A stretch of DNA of 64,000 bases, taken from Galbula dea. Its lineage: Eukaryota > Chordata > Aves > Piciformes > Galbulidae. Of this stretch, positions 36,401-46,500 are shown in pieces. Position 1 is the stretch's first letter; every line of letters starts with the position of its first letter. The DNA lies in assembly GCA_013399015.1 (NCBI GenBank), contig VWZX01004903.1, forward strand, positions 1,316,224 through 1,380,223, given 5' to 3'. The position numbers were made by a program, and so were the translations under genes. Under the pieces are notes generated by a model, which was not told the origin of the DNA, did no database searches, and worked only from the letters and a program-made list of their open reading frames with translations.

Positions 36401-39400
36401 TCCTGAGTACCTGCTGATCCTTTGACTGATAGTTCCAGTAAGGTTTCTTTTGGATTTTGAACCATATATGGACTAAACATTTCAAGCAACAAATAAAGAC
36501 CATCTCATCACAGAATAACTGATCTATATTGAGTGTGGTTTTTTTAAATCAGTCTATTAGTCTGATACTTTTGCCAGTGTTGCTATTGTTTTAAAGGTCT
36601 AATTATCTATCTCCCTCCTTTCTATTAGATGTCTCGCAAGACTGTGCCTTTCCACCTGTGATTAAAAATGGTGCTGTTCTTGGTCCTTTATTGACGAGCT
36701 ACAAAAATGGTTCCTCAGTAGAATATGGTTGTCAGAGTTACCATTTCTTGGATGGACCTAGTACTGTTTACTGCAAAGAAGGAAGCTGGACAGAACAACC
36801 AACTTGCTTAGGTAAGTCTTGTAAGAGAAGAAAGTTTTGTCATATGTAATATAGAAAGGTAAAACTGGAAAGAACCTCTAGACACTCCTTTCACGACACC
36901 TTTTCTCTTTCATTTGAGTTGATGAATATTCCAGAAACATGAGGATGAACCAAAATCAAATACACCTAGGCCACTCCTGCTTAGGTGCCCTCTGGCCTGT
37001 TCTTGCAAACACCCAGTTAAAGAGATTCCTCTGTTTTCCCAAGTGACCTATTCTAGAACATAGCTATCCCTGTTACCTAGGAGGATTCTCTTGATTTCTT
37101 TCTCCCATATTCTCCATTCAGTGAATTCCTTGATGTCCTTCAATAGATGTTTAGAAGGAATGGCTGCAGCCATTACCAAAAGGGCTTTTAGAAGGAATAA
37201 AATGATTTCTTGGACTTTTATTTTTAAGCATTCAGCCTTTTTTTTTATTATTATTACTACTACATATCTTTGTATCTATCATTTAATTCTGGACTTTCTA
37301 ATTTTTCTGTGTTCCTCTTATGTATGCTGTTCAAAGCAGAGAGCTCCCATTAGGAATTTACCAATACTAGCAGGCATGCTACTTCTGATGATCTACAAGA
37401 GTTGTTTGTTTGTCTTTCCTTCCTTCCTGGAGTGAAACAATTCCATTATACTAGCATCCCATGTTAAAGGGACTCACTTTAAGTTTGTGTCTGCTGTGAA
37501 AATGCATATAAATAACCAGTTCAGTTTTAATTACTTATTTCTAAATGAATAAATCATACCTTGTTGTCGAGGGTCGAGGCTGGGCTGATCACCAACCCAA
37601 TGACNNNNNNNNNNNNNNNNNNNNNNNNNNNNNNNNNNNNNNNNNNNNNNNNNNNNNNNNNNNNNNNNNNNNNNNNNNNNNNNNAAGACATAGAGACTTA
37701 GGGAGTGAAAGGTCCAGATCAGCATTCTTGGATTTAACAAAACCAGTGAAATAATGAAAACTCATTTCCTATTAGTGTTATTTGTCTCCTAAGCATCCAA
37801 ATAACCACATCATCCTTTCCATGTTTTCTGAGATTTCTTTTCAACCCTCACCTTATCAGGCCAGAAAGAGCACATACTGTAGTTAGTTTCTTGTTGTTCT
37901 GCTTCTCTCATTAGAACATGTAATAGCAGATTTCTCCTTACCTTTCCATCAGCAAAGCATTAATAAGGGCCTCTATCAGGCAATGATTCTTGTGGACCTT
38001 GTAGAAATTTAGTTTTATAACTGTCCCTCTACCAGGCTTTATTGAAGTTGAACAGTGGTTTCCAAAGGCCATGAGGCTAACTGTGTAATGGAAAGCTAGG
38101 CTACCTGAGGTGGTCATAGCACTAATTTTACAAAACTTGTCAAATGGCAACTAAAACAATATTGACTTTGAACAACCTGCAAAAGCCCAAAGAAGAACAC
38201 AAAACTTTCAAAAAGGTTTTTGGAAGCTCTCTATATTGTTTTAACATTGACAAAACAAGGAAAAGGGAATTGTCAAAGCACTTCCTTAGGTTAACAGTTT
38301 CAATTTACTGTGTATTAACTACTACTATCCTCAAAGGGTTTACCAAACTTGTCAACCAAATCTGACAGGTTAATTTTGATGGATAGCTATTTTCATTATA
38401 AAAGTCCTTTTCAGTTACAATAAATAAGTGATTTTCTTCTTTAGTGGTAAATCCAGGCTGCCATATGTTTACAAATACTTGTAGAAAACAGATTTTGTCA
38501 GAAGGGTGTTTTTTTCTGTGATTTACTGTTCCCAGTTTAGGCTTTTTTTAATGTTATTTCTTTTACTTCAGCTCACTTCTTTATATTTGCATTCCTTTTT
38601 AATGCATCTATTGTTCTTTTTCTTGCACAATCTGGAAAAATTTTAGAACTTCCAATTTAGATTTCTCTTTTTTGACTCCTACAAAAGGGAGCTAAGAAAT
38701 CACTTAAGGCTGCTTTTAATTAAAGTATACTTTTATGTCCTAGAACCATGCACTCTTAATGTCACTGATATGAACAGCAACAACATACAGTTGAAATGGA
38801 AACAGGAGGAATTATTTTTCATACATGGTGATCTGATAGAGTTTGAATGTAAACAGGGATACAGTTTTCTGCAGACTAGCATTCTATCTCCTGGGAGGAC
38901 ACAGTGTAACCGTGGCAGACTGAAATATCCAAAATGCATTATGCAAGGTAAAACAATACTTTTTTTTTCTTTTTATTATTGCCTTTTTAATTAATCCATG
39001 CCATATTTAGAAACAATTTGCTTTGGCAGTTCAGGCCTAGAATCTGTTGTAAATTATAGATGTTTAGGATTCAGGAATACAGATAGGCATGGATATCCTT
39101 GCCCAAGACAGCTATGTTGTTAAGTACATCCACGCACGTAGAAACAATACACCTGCCAGTGATGGGGAAGGCTGTGCAAAGGAGGGAGGAGCTCTTCTCC
39201 GAGCCCAGGGAACCCAGAGCTCTGTAGAAAGGCAGCAGTACACATTTAAATGCACACAAGGGATTTTTTTTTTTTTTTAATGGTTAGAAATAAGCAGGAT
39301 ATTGCATTCTGATCTGAGACATAATGAAGTAGTAAGAAAATACACTGAGTTGATAGGTATTTAGTGTTGAGAAGCATTTAAAGCTGCTTTGTTTGTTTCT

Positions 39401-40514
39401 TAAGCTGAATGTTTCTCAAGTGTGTTTAATGTTATTCCAGCTCCTACAGAAAAATGTGACTCTCCACCTTCTGTTGTGAATGGAGCTCTAACTCTCCCAC
39501 CTCTGGCCCAGTATGACAGTGGTTCTTCAGTTCAGTATAGCTGCTCTGACTATCATTTTTTGCAAGGATCTGACAGAATCTACTGTTCTGAGGGACAGTG
39601 GACTTCACCACCAGTTTGTATAGGTAGGTGTGGTAAGCACTTATTTTTCTCTATAAGAAGTCATAGAATCATAGGATAGTTTGGAAGTGACCTTTAAAGA
39701 TCACCTAGTCTAACGCCCCTGCAGTGAGCAGGGACATCTTTAACTAGATCATGTTGCTCAGAGCTTCACCCAGGCTGACCTGGAATGTCTCCAGGGATAG
39801 GACATCTACCACCTCTGTGGGCAACCTGTGCCAGTGTTTCACCACCCTCACTGTAAAAAAAAATTCTTCCTTATACCTAGTCTGAATCTCCTCTCTTTTA
39901 GTTTAAAAACACTGCCCCTTGTCCTGTTGCTACAGGCCCTACTAAAAAGACTGTCCCTATCTTATAGGCTCCCTTTAAGTACTGATAGGCTGCAATAAAC
40001 TTTCCCCAGAGGCTTCTCTTCTTCAGGCTGAACAACTCCAACTCTCTCTAAATTCAGATAAATTGTGTATTGTCAACTAGAACTTTGAGATAGCAACTTA
40101 ATTTTTTCAGTTAGAGATGAAAGATTTAATAGAAGCAAGTGTAAGTTTTCTGAAATATGATATGTCTGTAGTATCCAAAAATACAGTGATTTAATGTATA
40201 ATGTATTAAGAATGGAAAATAATCTATGGGTATAGTGTAGACTAATCAGAAGGATATTTCAAAAATAGATTTATTAAAACTGATTAAGTCTCTCTTCTTT
40301 AGAGCCATGTACTTTATCAAAAAATGAAATGGAGAAAAATAACATACTGCTGCAAGGGTTCTATAAGAACCAAGTTTACTTTTACCATGGGGATTATGTT
40401 GGATTTTACTGTAAACAGAACCATTTTGGAGCAGAATCTGGTACAACTTTATTTCAAGTGCAGTGTAAGAGAGGACAGCTGAGGTATCCAAGGTGTGTTG
40501 AAAGAGGAAAATGA
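30367..40514 (+). CDS. F13B: F13B, coagulation factor XIII B subunit (11 exons)
   Basis: Secreted carrier subunit that binds and stabilises the factor XIII A transglutaminase in plasma. Exons: 30367-30433, 32146-32346, 32799-32984, 33306-33482, 33639-33815, 35489-35668, 36004-36096, 36629-36811, 38744-38947, 39441-39623, 40303-40514. All internal junctions are phase 1 and the model gives 620 codons plus TGA (human about 661). A signal peptide (LKSCFFFLVIYLGKTFAEG) is followed by CCP1-5, a decayed CCP6 stub and CCP7-10. Residue-level matches to human include ENGQIAQYYYNFKS in CCP1, CYYFGWHPEPPVCEG in CCP4 and QLRYPRC in CCP10. The C-terminus stops seven residues after the last cysteine-containing motif, shorter than human. 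An 80-N gap lies in intron 8 and does not touch a recognised exon. Confidence 0.94.
32146..32346 (+). CDS. F13B: F13B exon 2: CCP1
   Basis: A phase 1/1 exon with four CCP cysteines and the terminal tryptophan (KPCDLPHVENG, YSCVVGY, ITC, GWSPVPQC). It carries a long insert with YYFPM, which is also seen in CFH CCP6. Confidence 0.95.
32799..32984 (+). CDS. F13B: F13B exon 3: CCP2
   Basis: A phase 1/1 sushi exon (KCNKPLLENGFF, YKCNPGYHT, VQC, GWSSQPSC). The donor chosen is GTTG|GTAGGA, because it joins in frame to exon 4. Confidence 0.93.
33306..33482 (+). CDS. F13B: F13B exon 4: CCP3
   Basis: A phase 1/1 sushi exon (SCQVPKLHHGSYF, YKCDEGYRTAGG, VCLAHGWSLTPNC). The acceptor TTTATTTAAG|AG is modest, but the alternative AG two bases later would break phase. 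Confidence 0.92.
33639..33815 (+). CDS. F13B: F13B exon 5: CCP4
   Basis: A phase 1/1 sushi exon (TCSSLSAIAHGGFHPVK, FFCEKNY, QCYYFGWHPEPPVC). It matches human F13B CCP4 and is strikingly similar to CFH CCP10 in this same window. Confidence 0.95.
35489..35668 (+). CDS. F13B: F13B exon 6: CCP5
   Basis: A phase 1/1 sushi exon (KCPPPPLPPHAHI, YHNGDKVHIQC, IQCEKGKWTSPPVC). It matches human F13B CCP5. Confidence 0.95.
36004..36096 (+). CDS. F13B: F13B exon 7: decayed CCP6 stub
   Basis: A 93-nt open segment bounded by AG|GA and A|GTAGGT, in phase 1/1, so it joins in frame between CCP5 and CCP7. It encodes VDKQESEAPPSLEADAAV followed by RPSRRYHNEDM. This lines up with the first half of human CCP6 (CEEPPFIENGA..., then YYNGDKV), with the first cysteine replaced. 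The rest of the domain is lost: a TGA follows within 10 nt and no further CCP residues are visible. It may be spliced in as a 31-residue linker or be a dead exon that is skipped; frame is kept either way. Confidence 0.55.
36629..36811 (+). CDS. F13B: F13B exon 8: CCP7
   Basis: A phase 1/1 sushi exon (DCAFPPVIKNGAVLG, GSSVEYGC, VYCKEGSWTEQPTC) of the CCP19-like type. Confidence 0.94.
37605..37684. other. Assembly gap (80 N)
   Basis: A run of 80 N in F13B intron 8. The left flank (GTCGAGGGTCGAGGCTGGGC) is more GC-rich than the surroundings, so an unresolved repeat may have broken the assembly. Confidence 0.98.
38744..38947 (+). CDS. F13B: F13B exon 9: CCP8
   Basis: A phase 1/1 exon for a long, CCP20-type sushi domain (PCTLNVTDMNSNNIQLKW, FECKQGY, QCNRGRLKYPKC). 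It matches human F13B CCP8. Confidence 0.94.
39441..39623 (+). CDS. F13B: F13B exon 10: CCP9
   Basis: A phase 1/1 CCP19-type sushi exon (KCDSPPSVVNGALTLPP, YSCSDYHFLQGSD, GQWTSPPVC). A CR1 fragment starts 35 bp after its donor. Confidence 0.94.
39658..40065 (-). mobile_element. CR1 LINE fragment, antisense in F13B intron 10
   Basis: The plus strand starts AGTCATAGAATCATAGGATA and continues through the reverse complement of the CR1 3' end and C-terminal ORF2. It is disabled by many changes. Confidence 0.88.
40303..40514 (+). CDS. F13B: F13B exon 11: CCP10 and stop
   Basis: Encodes the last CCP20-type domain (PCTLSKNEMEKNNILLQG, FYCKQNHFG, QCKRGQLRYPRC) and ends VERGK then TGA at 40512-40514. 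The human tail after the last cysteine is longer. A consensus donor AAG|GTATGT at about 40544 suggests that the 3' untranslated region may be spliced. Confidence 0.92.
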
Positions 40515-41156
40515 GCATGGACTTCGGGAAAGCCTGTAGGAAAGGTATGTTCATGTTCTTTATCTAGTATTAATAACTGAATTAAGGTAGCCTCATTTTC
40601 AACATCACTACAGTCATCAGTATGAAGGACTTTTGTAAGGCTTACAGTGATAAACTTGAGGATGCATCACAGCCTGAAGGACCTAAGCAAAGTGCCACAA
40701 CAAGAAGATGCTGAGCAAGTAGTACCCCCTGTGAGGATACTGGTGATTTTGATAGCATTGAGTGCTTTTGTGACTAGAGAATATAGCTAAAATAAGATGT
40801 AATTTTATGGATGTTAAACTAATTATACAGTGAGAAAGTAGAGGCATATTATTTTGTAGCTCTTCAGAGCACTCATGTCTCCTTTCACAGGTGAAAAAGC
40901 TCTAAAGAACAAGGCTTGAGGGACAAGAAAAAAAGCAAGTATTCAGAAAAAACTTTTAAGGGATCTATGAAACCATTTAAAACCTAAAAATATGTAAATT
41001 CTGCTGAGTAATTTATTCTTATTTTAAATCAAGCAAGTATTTTTTTGTTAATTGAGAGCATTTAAATTTTCATGATATCCCAACTACTGTGTATGACTGC
41101 CTATGACATTTAAACATTGGTACTTTTAGGGCTCTGCCTGTGAACATGTGTGACTG

Positions 41157-41340
41157 AATAAATGAAGAAAATTCAGGAATATGGACACCACTTGCCTTGC
41201 ATCTATTTCAGTATCCTTTAATAAAAATGTCACTGTAAGAGTTTCTTCAGTATTCTATGTCGAAACCTCATCTTTCTGTGACAGTGTTGCATGTCTGTAT
41301 GGTTTTCAAGGCTTTTCTGAGTGCTACGTGAATAAATAAA
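41157..41340 (+). terminator. F13B: F13B polyadenylation signals
   Basis: AATAAA hexamers occur at 41157-41162, 41220-41225, 41331-41336 and 41335-41340, about 0.65-0.8 kb after the F13B stop. Which one is used cannot be decided from sequence. Confidence 0.5.
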
Positions 41341-41454
41341 ACAAGAAATTAAAGCATTCAGGAACGACAAATTCTGCTTATTTAATCAAAACCCAGTCAC
41401 CCATTTAGTGGGGGAAAAAGGTTGATAAAAATAGCAAACCCCCCTGCTATTTAC

Positions 41455-41960
41455 AGAGTATTTTGACACTGTCCTGCATGATATCCTTGTCTCTGACCTG
41501 GAGAGACACGATTTTACGGATAGACAACTTGGTGGATGAGGAAGTGGCTGGATGGTTTCAACCAAAGTTGTGGTCAATGGCTCAATGTCCAAGTGGAGAC
41601 TGGCAACAAGTGGTGTCCCTCAGGGGTCACTATTGGGACTGGTGCTGTTTAACATCTTTGTTGGCAACATGGACTGTGGGATTGAGTGTGCTCTCAGAAA
41701 GTTTGCCAATGGCACTGAGCTGTGTGGTGTGGTCAACACACTGGCAGGGAGGGATGCCATCCAAAGGACCTTCTGAACCTCATGAAGTTCAACAAGGCCA
41801 AGTGCAAGGTCCTGCACGCGTGGATGAGGCAATCCCAAGCACAGATACAGGCTGGCTGATGAGTGGATTGAGAGGAGCCCTGTGAAGAAGAGCTTGGGTG
41901 TGTTTGTGGATGAAAAACTGAATATATGAGCCACCAATGTGCACTTGCAGCCCCGAGAGC
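41455..41960 (+). mobile_element. CR1 LINE reverse-transcriptase fragment
   Basis: Broken frames encode CR1 RT motifs (SGVPQGSLLGLVLFNIF followed by LRKFANGTELCGVV). The usual FADD catalytic motif reads FANG, so the active site is lost as well as the frame. It lies between F13B and CFH. Confidence 0.88.
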
Positions 41961-41964
41961 CACA

Positions 41965-42640
41965 GCTTATGTTTCAAAAATCTGGTTTACAATATGAACA
42001 TTTAAAAACCAACTGAACACAGAATTCTTAGAGAAGTTAATGAAGGCACAGGAAGTGATCAAGCTGCTTTTTAGAAGGTAAGGAAACTTTGTTAATGACT
42101 TCTTTCCATTGCCTTACTTTTCTAAGAATGTATTGGTGCAGATGTGGTTAGATAGTGTGGGAAGGCACAGACAGATCAGCTATGCACACTGATGTGGTAG
42201 CAGAGAAGTTGCTGCAGGGCCACAGATCAGGCATGCTGTTGTCTTAAAGCTGTGCTTCACGTATGTGGAATACATAGTGCAAAGGAGGCTCAATGACATG
42301 CAAGCCCAAAGGTTTCTAGCCTCCTAAGTAAGTGTATTTGGAAGCAGAGTAAAACTTACCAAACTGTAGTGCTGGAGTAACTTTTAAAATAACCATCAAA
42401 ATAACAAAGATGTCAATTTAGCCCTTTAATAGGCCTGAACTTTTGCTGGCTTTCTGCATAGTTAGCTGTAAAATTATAGGATAAGAATCAGGTTGCTCAG
42501 AGGACCCTGCATGGCTGGCTTTTTAGTATCTCTGTGGAGATATTTTCTAACCTAAAATACAAACAAATGCTACATGCCTCTAGAAATATTAGTTGTATGC
42601 TTATATTCCTGGTTTTCTGCACGGAATGGGCTTCATTCTG
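41965..42640. other. Intergenic sequence between F13B and CFH
   Basis: I see no gene, CFHR-like CCP exon or clear repeat here. Confidence 0.6.
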
Positions 42641-42649
42641 CAAAAAAAT

Positions 42650-42795
42650 GTCTCCCAGTGTGGTGCATCTATCACATCTCTGGGCAACCTGTAACAGTGT
42701 TTCACCATCCTCACTGTAAAAAATTTCTTCCTTATGTCTAGTCTGAACCTTTTTTTAGTTTAAAACCATTACCCCTTGGTTCTACTCATTCACCT
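42650..42795 (-). mobile_element. CR1 LINE fragment
   Basis: The plus strand reads GGGCAACCTGTAACAGTGTT, then TCACCATCCTCACTGTAAAA. It is nearly the same as part of the CR1 copy at 39658-40065 and lacks the 3' end. Confidence 0.8.
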
Positions 42796-42956
42796 CTGCC
42801 ATGATGCCAGGGTACTTTCCAGGCAAGCACACAGAGAAGAAGCTAGGAGCAGACAAGGCCAAACACACTTTACTTGCTGATGATAAAATTACTTGTGGGT
42901 TTTAATTCTTGTCTTAGTATGCCACCAAAGCCAGACTATGGTTATGAAAGTAACAG

Positions 42957-43218
42957 TCAGATGAGTACAGAATGGATAAAATGCAAGCACAACCATTGGA
43001 TAGATAAAATATAAACACATTTACAAAAATGGGTAAAATGTAAACAAAAAAAATCAACCAATAATAAAAACTCAACTAATTCCAAGACAAAGCTGCATAC
43101 AAAGCACAGCAAAATAGGAAGTGCCAGGAAAAACTGAGCTCTAATCACTGGGTTGGTTGAAGGATCTTTCATTTCCACAGCTGGGCTCCTTCATGCCGTT
43201 TCTATTTATCCAAACATC
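42957..43218 (-). other. CFH: Candidate CFH terminal exon region
   Basis: The last CCP exon ends AAC T|GTAAGT. The best downstream acceptor (TTTAATCTTTATGCTGCAG, exon from 43218) begins GA, so splicing would create TGA directly and the protein would end MCN. A poorer, purine-rich acceptor at 43181-43182 would instead open a frame to 42957 with a hydrophobic stretch (FFLALPILLCFVC). No clear AATAAA for this strand is nearby; ATTAAA occurs at 42906-42901. Confidence 0.35.
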
Positions 43219-43367
43219 CTGCAGCATAAAGATTAAAAAGAGGAAAAAGACATGAAGACCAAGCATGACACACACCACCTTGGTTCCTCAGAGGAATGGA
43301 CAGGTACTTTTGGCAAAGCTGCCTGCTCCAGGCCTCCCTGCCCATGTCCTCAGCACCAAGCACTTAC

Positions 43368-43565
43368 AGTTGCACATGGGATAGGTAATTGCTCCATCCA
43401 CGCACTTTGCTCTAAATTTCTCCGGATGGGAAACTTCACTGTAAAACCATTTGCATGTAAAGAAAATATAGTCCCCAGTCTGATAGGTGACAGAGCTCCA
43501 CCTGATTGATGACTGTAGTTTAATATTGTTCCTGTCCATAATGTTATTATCCACTGTACAGTCCC
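43368..43565 (-). CDS. CFH: CFH last CCP exon: second CCP20-like domain
   Basis: Encodes DCTVDNNIMDRNNIKLQSS, then FFTCKWFYSEV, FRAKC and ITYPMC. It is a CCP20-type domain with four cysteines but has lost the RW..KKLY patch kept in the preceding exon. Splice sites are strong (TTTTTGCAG|GG and T|GTAAGT). There is no counterpart in human CFH. Confidence 0.85.
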
Positions 43566-46500
43566 CTGCAAAAAGTATTTTAGTTATTTGCCTGTAGACT
43601 TCACATTAGACAACTGCTACTCTGAAACTGTTGGTACCAGCTGAATGCCCTCAAGAGTCCAGCTGTCTTTCCAGCTCAGGTATGCTGGTCAACAGCTTTT
43701 TGAGGGGCACTGCCCCTCAGCATCTGCACTTTACAGGATACTTCCACACCCTGGCTCCTCCCCAGGTACTCCCACAAGAAAGCTAAAGGCCTCAGCACTA
43801 AAAATGCAGCAACACAGGGGCTAAGCTGTGGCTGAAGTGGAGATGACTTACTTCCCGGCTTGCACTGTGGATATTCTAATGTCCCCTCTATACACTGTGC
43901 TCTAAATGGGGAAGATTCTGGGTCCTCAAAATATCCTCTTTTACACTGAAATTCAATAAAGTCACCCGATGTGGAATACAGCTTTTTTTCAGCAATCCAT
44001 CTCAGCTGAATATTGTTTCTGTTCATGTCTTCTTCAGATGCTGTACAGGCCACTTGAAAAAGGCAAGAGAAAAGAGTCATCACATCACACAGACACACTA
44101 CTTGTAACTTCTTCCCTTAAAGCCTACAGAAGTTCACATCAAAAAACACTTCCAGCTATTTGCTCTAACTCTCTGGTACTTGTGACAGGACAGACATTCA
44201 CATCCAAGCTCAAAGGAATAAAAAAGTCCATGGCTGAGACCCCCATGGCTGTGACAGTCACACAGGCCAAGACTGAAAGACGTGGGGAAGTCACCAGGGA
44301 CCAATGAACTTCCCTGTGTCTTTTTTTTTTGAGATCCTCCTTCTATTCTGCTCAGCACTTCTCTATATTGCCCCATGGCCACGTCATGGAGACACCCCTG
44401 AATTTTCCAGCACTGCCACACACTCAGAATCATCATCCTCACTCACACCCTGCTGACTATATGTTCCAACCCAGGAGCACTTGGGACCCCTGCACAGCAA
44501 TGGAGATCCCCTCACAGAGTGGGGTTCAGCCAAACCTCACCCCCTCCTGAACCTACTGTGGTGGTGAGAGACGACAGCAGCAGAGGGGATTACATGAGCT
44601 AACTTCAAGAAGACGCTCACCCTGGACAAAAATAAAAGGACTTGTTGCTGTTCTGTCCTGCCAGCATCACAGCCCCAGCAACTTTCTGTATGTCTGATGA
44701 AAACAAATGAGATTATACAGTGTGCTTAGGAAATCCTAGGATGCATCAACACAGTACCTACATATCAACTCACACACCAAATTCTACCCTCAGTTGCTTT
44801 AACAGTTGATTTGACTCTAAGTGCTGCTCCACAAGTGATGCCCTCAGGATCTAAGATGACATGAGCAGTCATGTATTCCTTGGCCATACAGCATGTGTTT
44901 CAACTTACCGAGGCAAAGTGGGGGGCTTGTCCATTGCCCATTAGTACAGGTGATATACTGAGATCCTTCCAGGATATAGAGACTTGGGCATTTGTATTCC
45001 AGAATTGTACCTTGTGAATATTCTTGCATAGGGAAGGAAAGCAGGTCTCCATTTTCAATAACTGGTGGTGGGCCACATTTCCCATTTTTCCCTGGAAGAA
45101 AATTGCCAGTCAGAGAGAAAGCCACAAGAGTTTAATTGCAATGGAGGCCTGGCCACAAATACTACTGAACAGTAGATTGGCACTACTCTGAGAGACCCAG
45201 TGGAAAACAGAGAGAAAACCAAATACCTGGCAAGTGAAAAAGACTTTCAGGAAAAAGACTGCTCAGGAAATCCTAGGATGCATCAACACAGCACCTAGGT
45301 ATCAGCTCACACACCAAATTCTACCCTCAGTTGATTTGACTCTATGGTATTCAACATAGCATTGCATCATCAGCACTCTCTGGGTGTCAGCTAGTAGAGA
45401 AGGTGTAAGCTCTGTTCTCCAACAGTGGTGGCAAAATTTCTCAATCTATTCTCATCAGGCAGGCACAGAAAGTAGATTCTAAGAAGTCCAAGGGTTATGT
45501 TTCAGAATGAGTCCTGGCCACCAACTGCTTTCATCCCCAGTGCTGTTTTTCTGATGTAGCTGTCTTGAAGTGACGTGGGTCACTTAGCTGGTACACTCAT
45601 GTGAACAGATACTTGAGAAAATGGCTTTTCCAGAGTGCGCCAGATACGTTGCTTTTGTGCACAGTAATGAGACTGGAGCAGTAAATGCCACTGAGTCAGC
45701 TTCACAGCAGTCTCACTGACAGCTGTACGAAGAGAGAGAGATTACCTTTGCACTTTGGCAGCTCCGTCCAGGTCCCATTCTGACATGCTATGGCGGAAGC
45801 CCCAGTCATCTCAAAACCTTGCCAGCACTGATAGCGAGCACTCTCCCCAGGAAGATACCTTGCCTTTTTAACACCTTGGACTTTACCACCAGCAATTTCT
45901 GGAGGAGGTCCACATGTCACATCTGAAAAGAAACACTGCCACAGTCATTGAGGTGTTCCCCTATGCAACCAACAGTTAAAAGGAATAAACCTTGTTACAA
46001 TTTCTGTCCAGATTTTCTGCCTTAGGTGGGTCACAGCTCCAAGCATTCACCATGGAGAAAGCAATAAGGTGCGACAGTGGCAGTAGAACACTCGCTCTGG
46101 GACTCTCAGGAGATGGTAGAGTCAATGAGAGTTTCTAGAAAAAGCCAGTGTTTCTGTAGCTACATCTTCCTGCAAGCCAATGCCCATCCCCAGGGAGTCC
46201 TGGAATTCCTAGAAATCACAGGGGTAGCAGCCAGGATGGTGGTCTGCTGAACTGCAGAGCACTGGAGGACCGGCAATGCTGCAGGAGCTTGTCAGCCTGC
46301 ACTGCCCAGGGACGGGTAAGTGCAACCAGCTTCATGGAGTTGCGTGCAAGTCAAGAAGCACTTGCTCACCCTGCAGCCACAGATTTGGGGCAGAGGATGG
46401 GAGCGTAACTCCTGACAGTTCCTAGTCTCAAGAATGCTTTTCTCAATTTCATAGCCCTAGCAGATCTTACATGGTCACAATCCAAGTCTCTGCTGGTATC

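Noticed and set aside
43288..43367. Read-through tail after the last CFH CCP (stop at about 43288)
   Set aside because: It ignores a near-perfect GTAAGT donor, and the tail shows no resemblance to CFH. I keep it only as a less likely 3' end.
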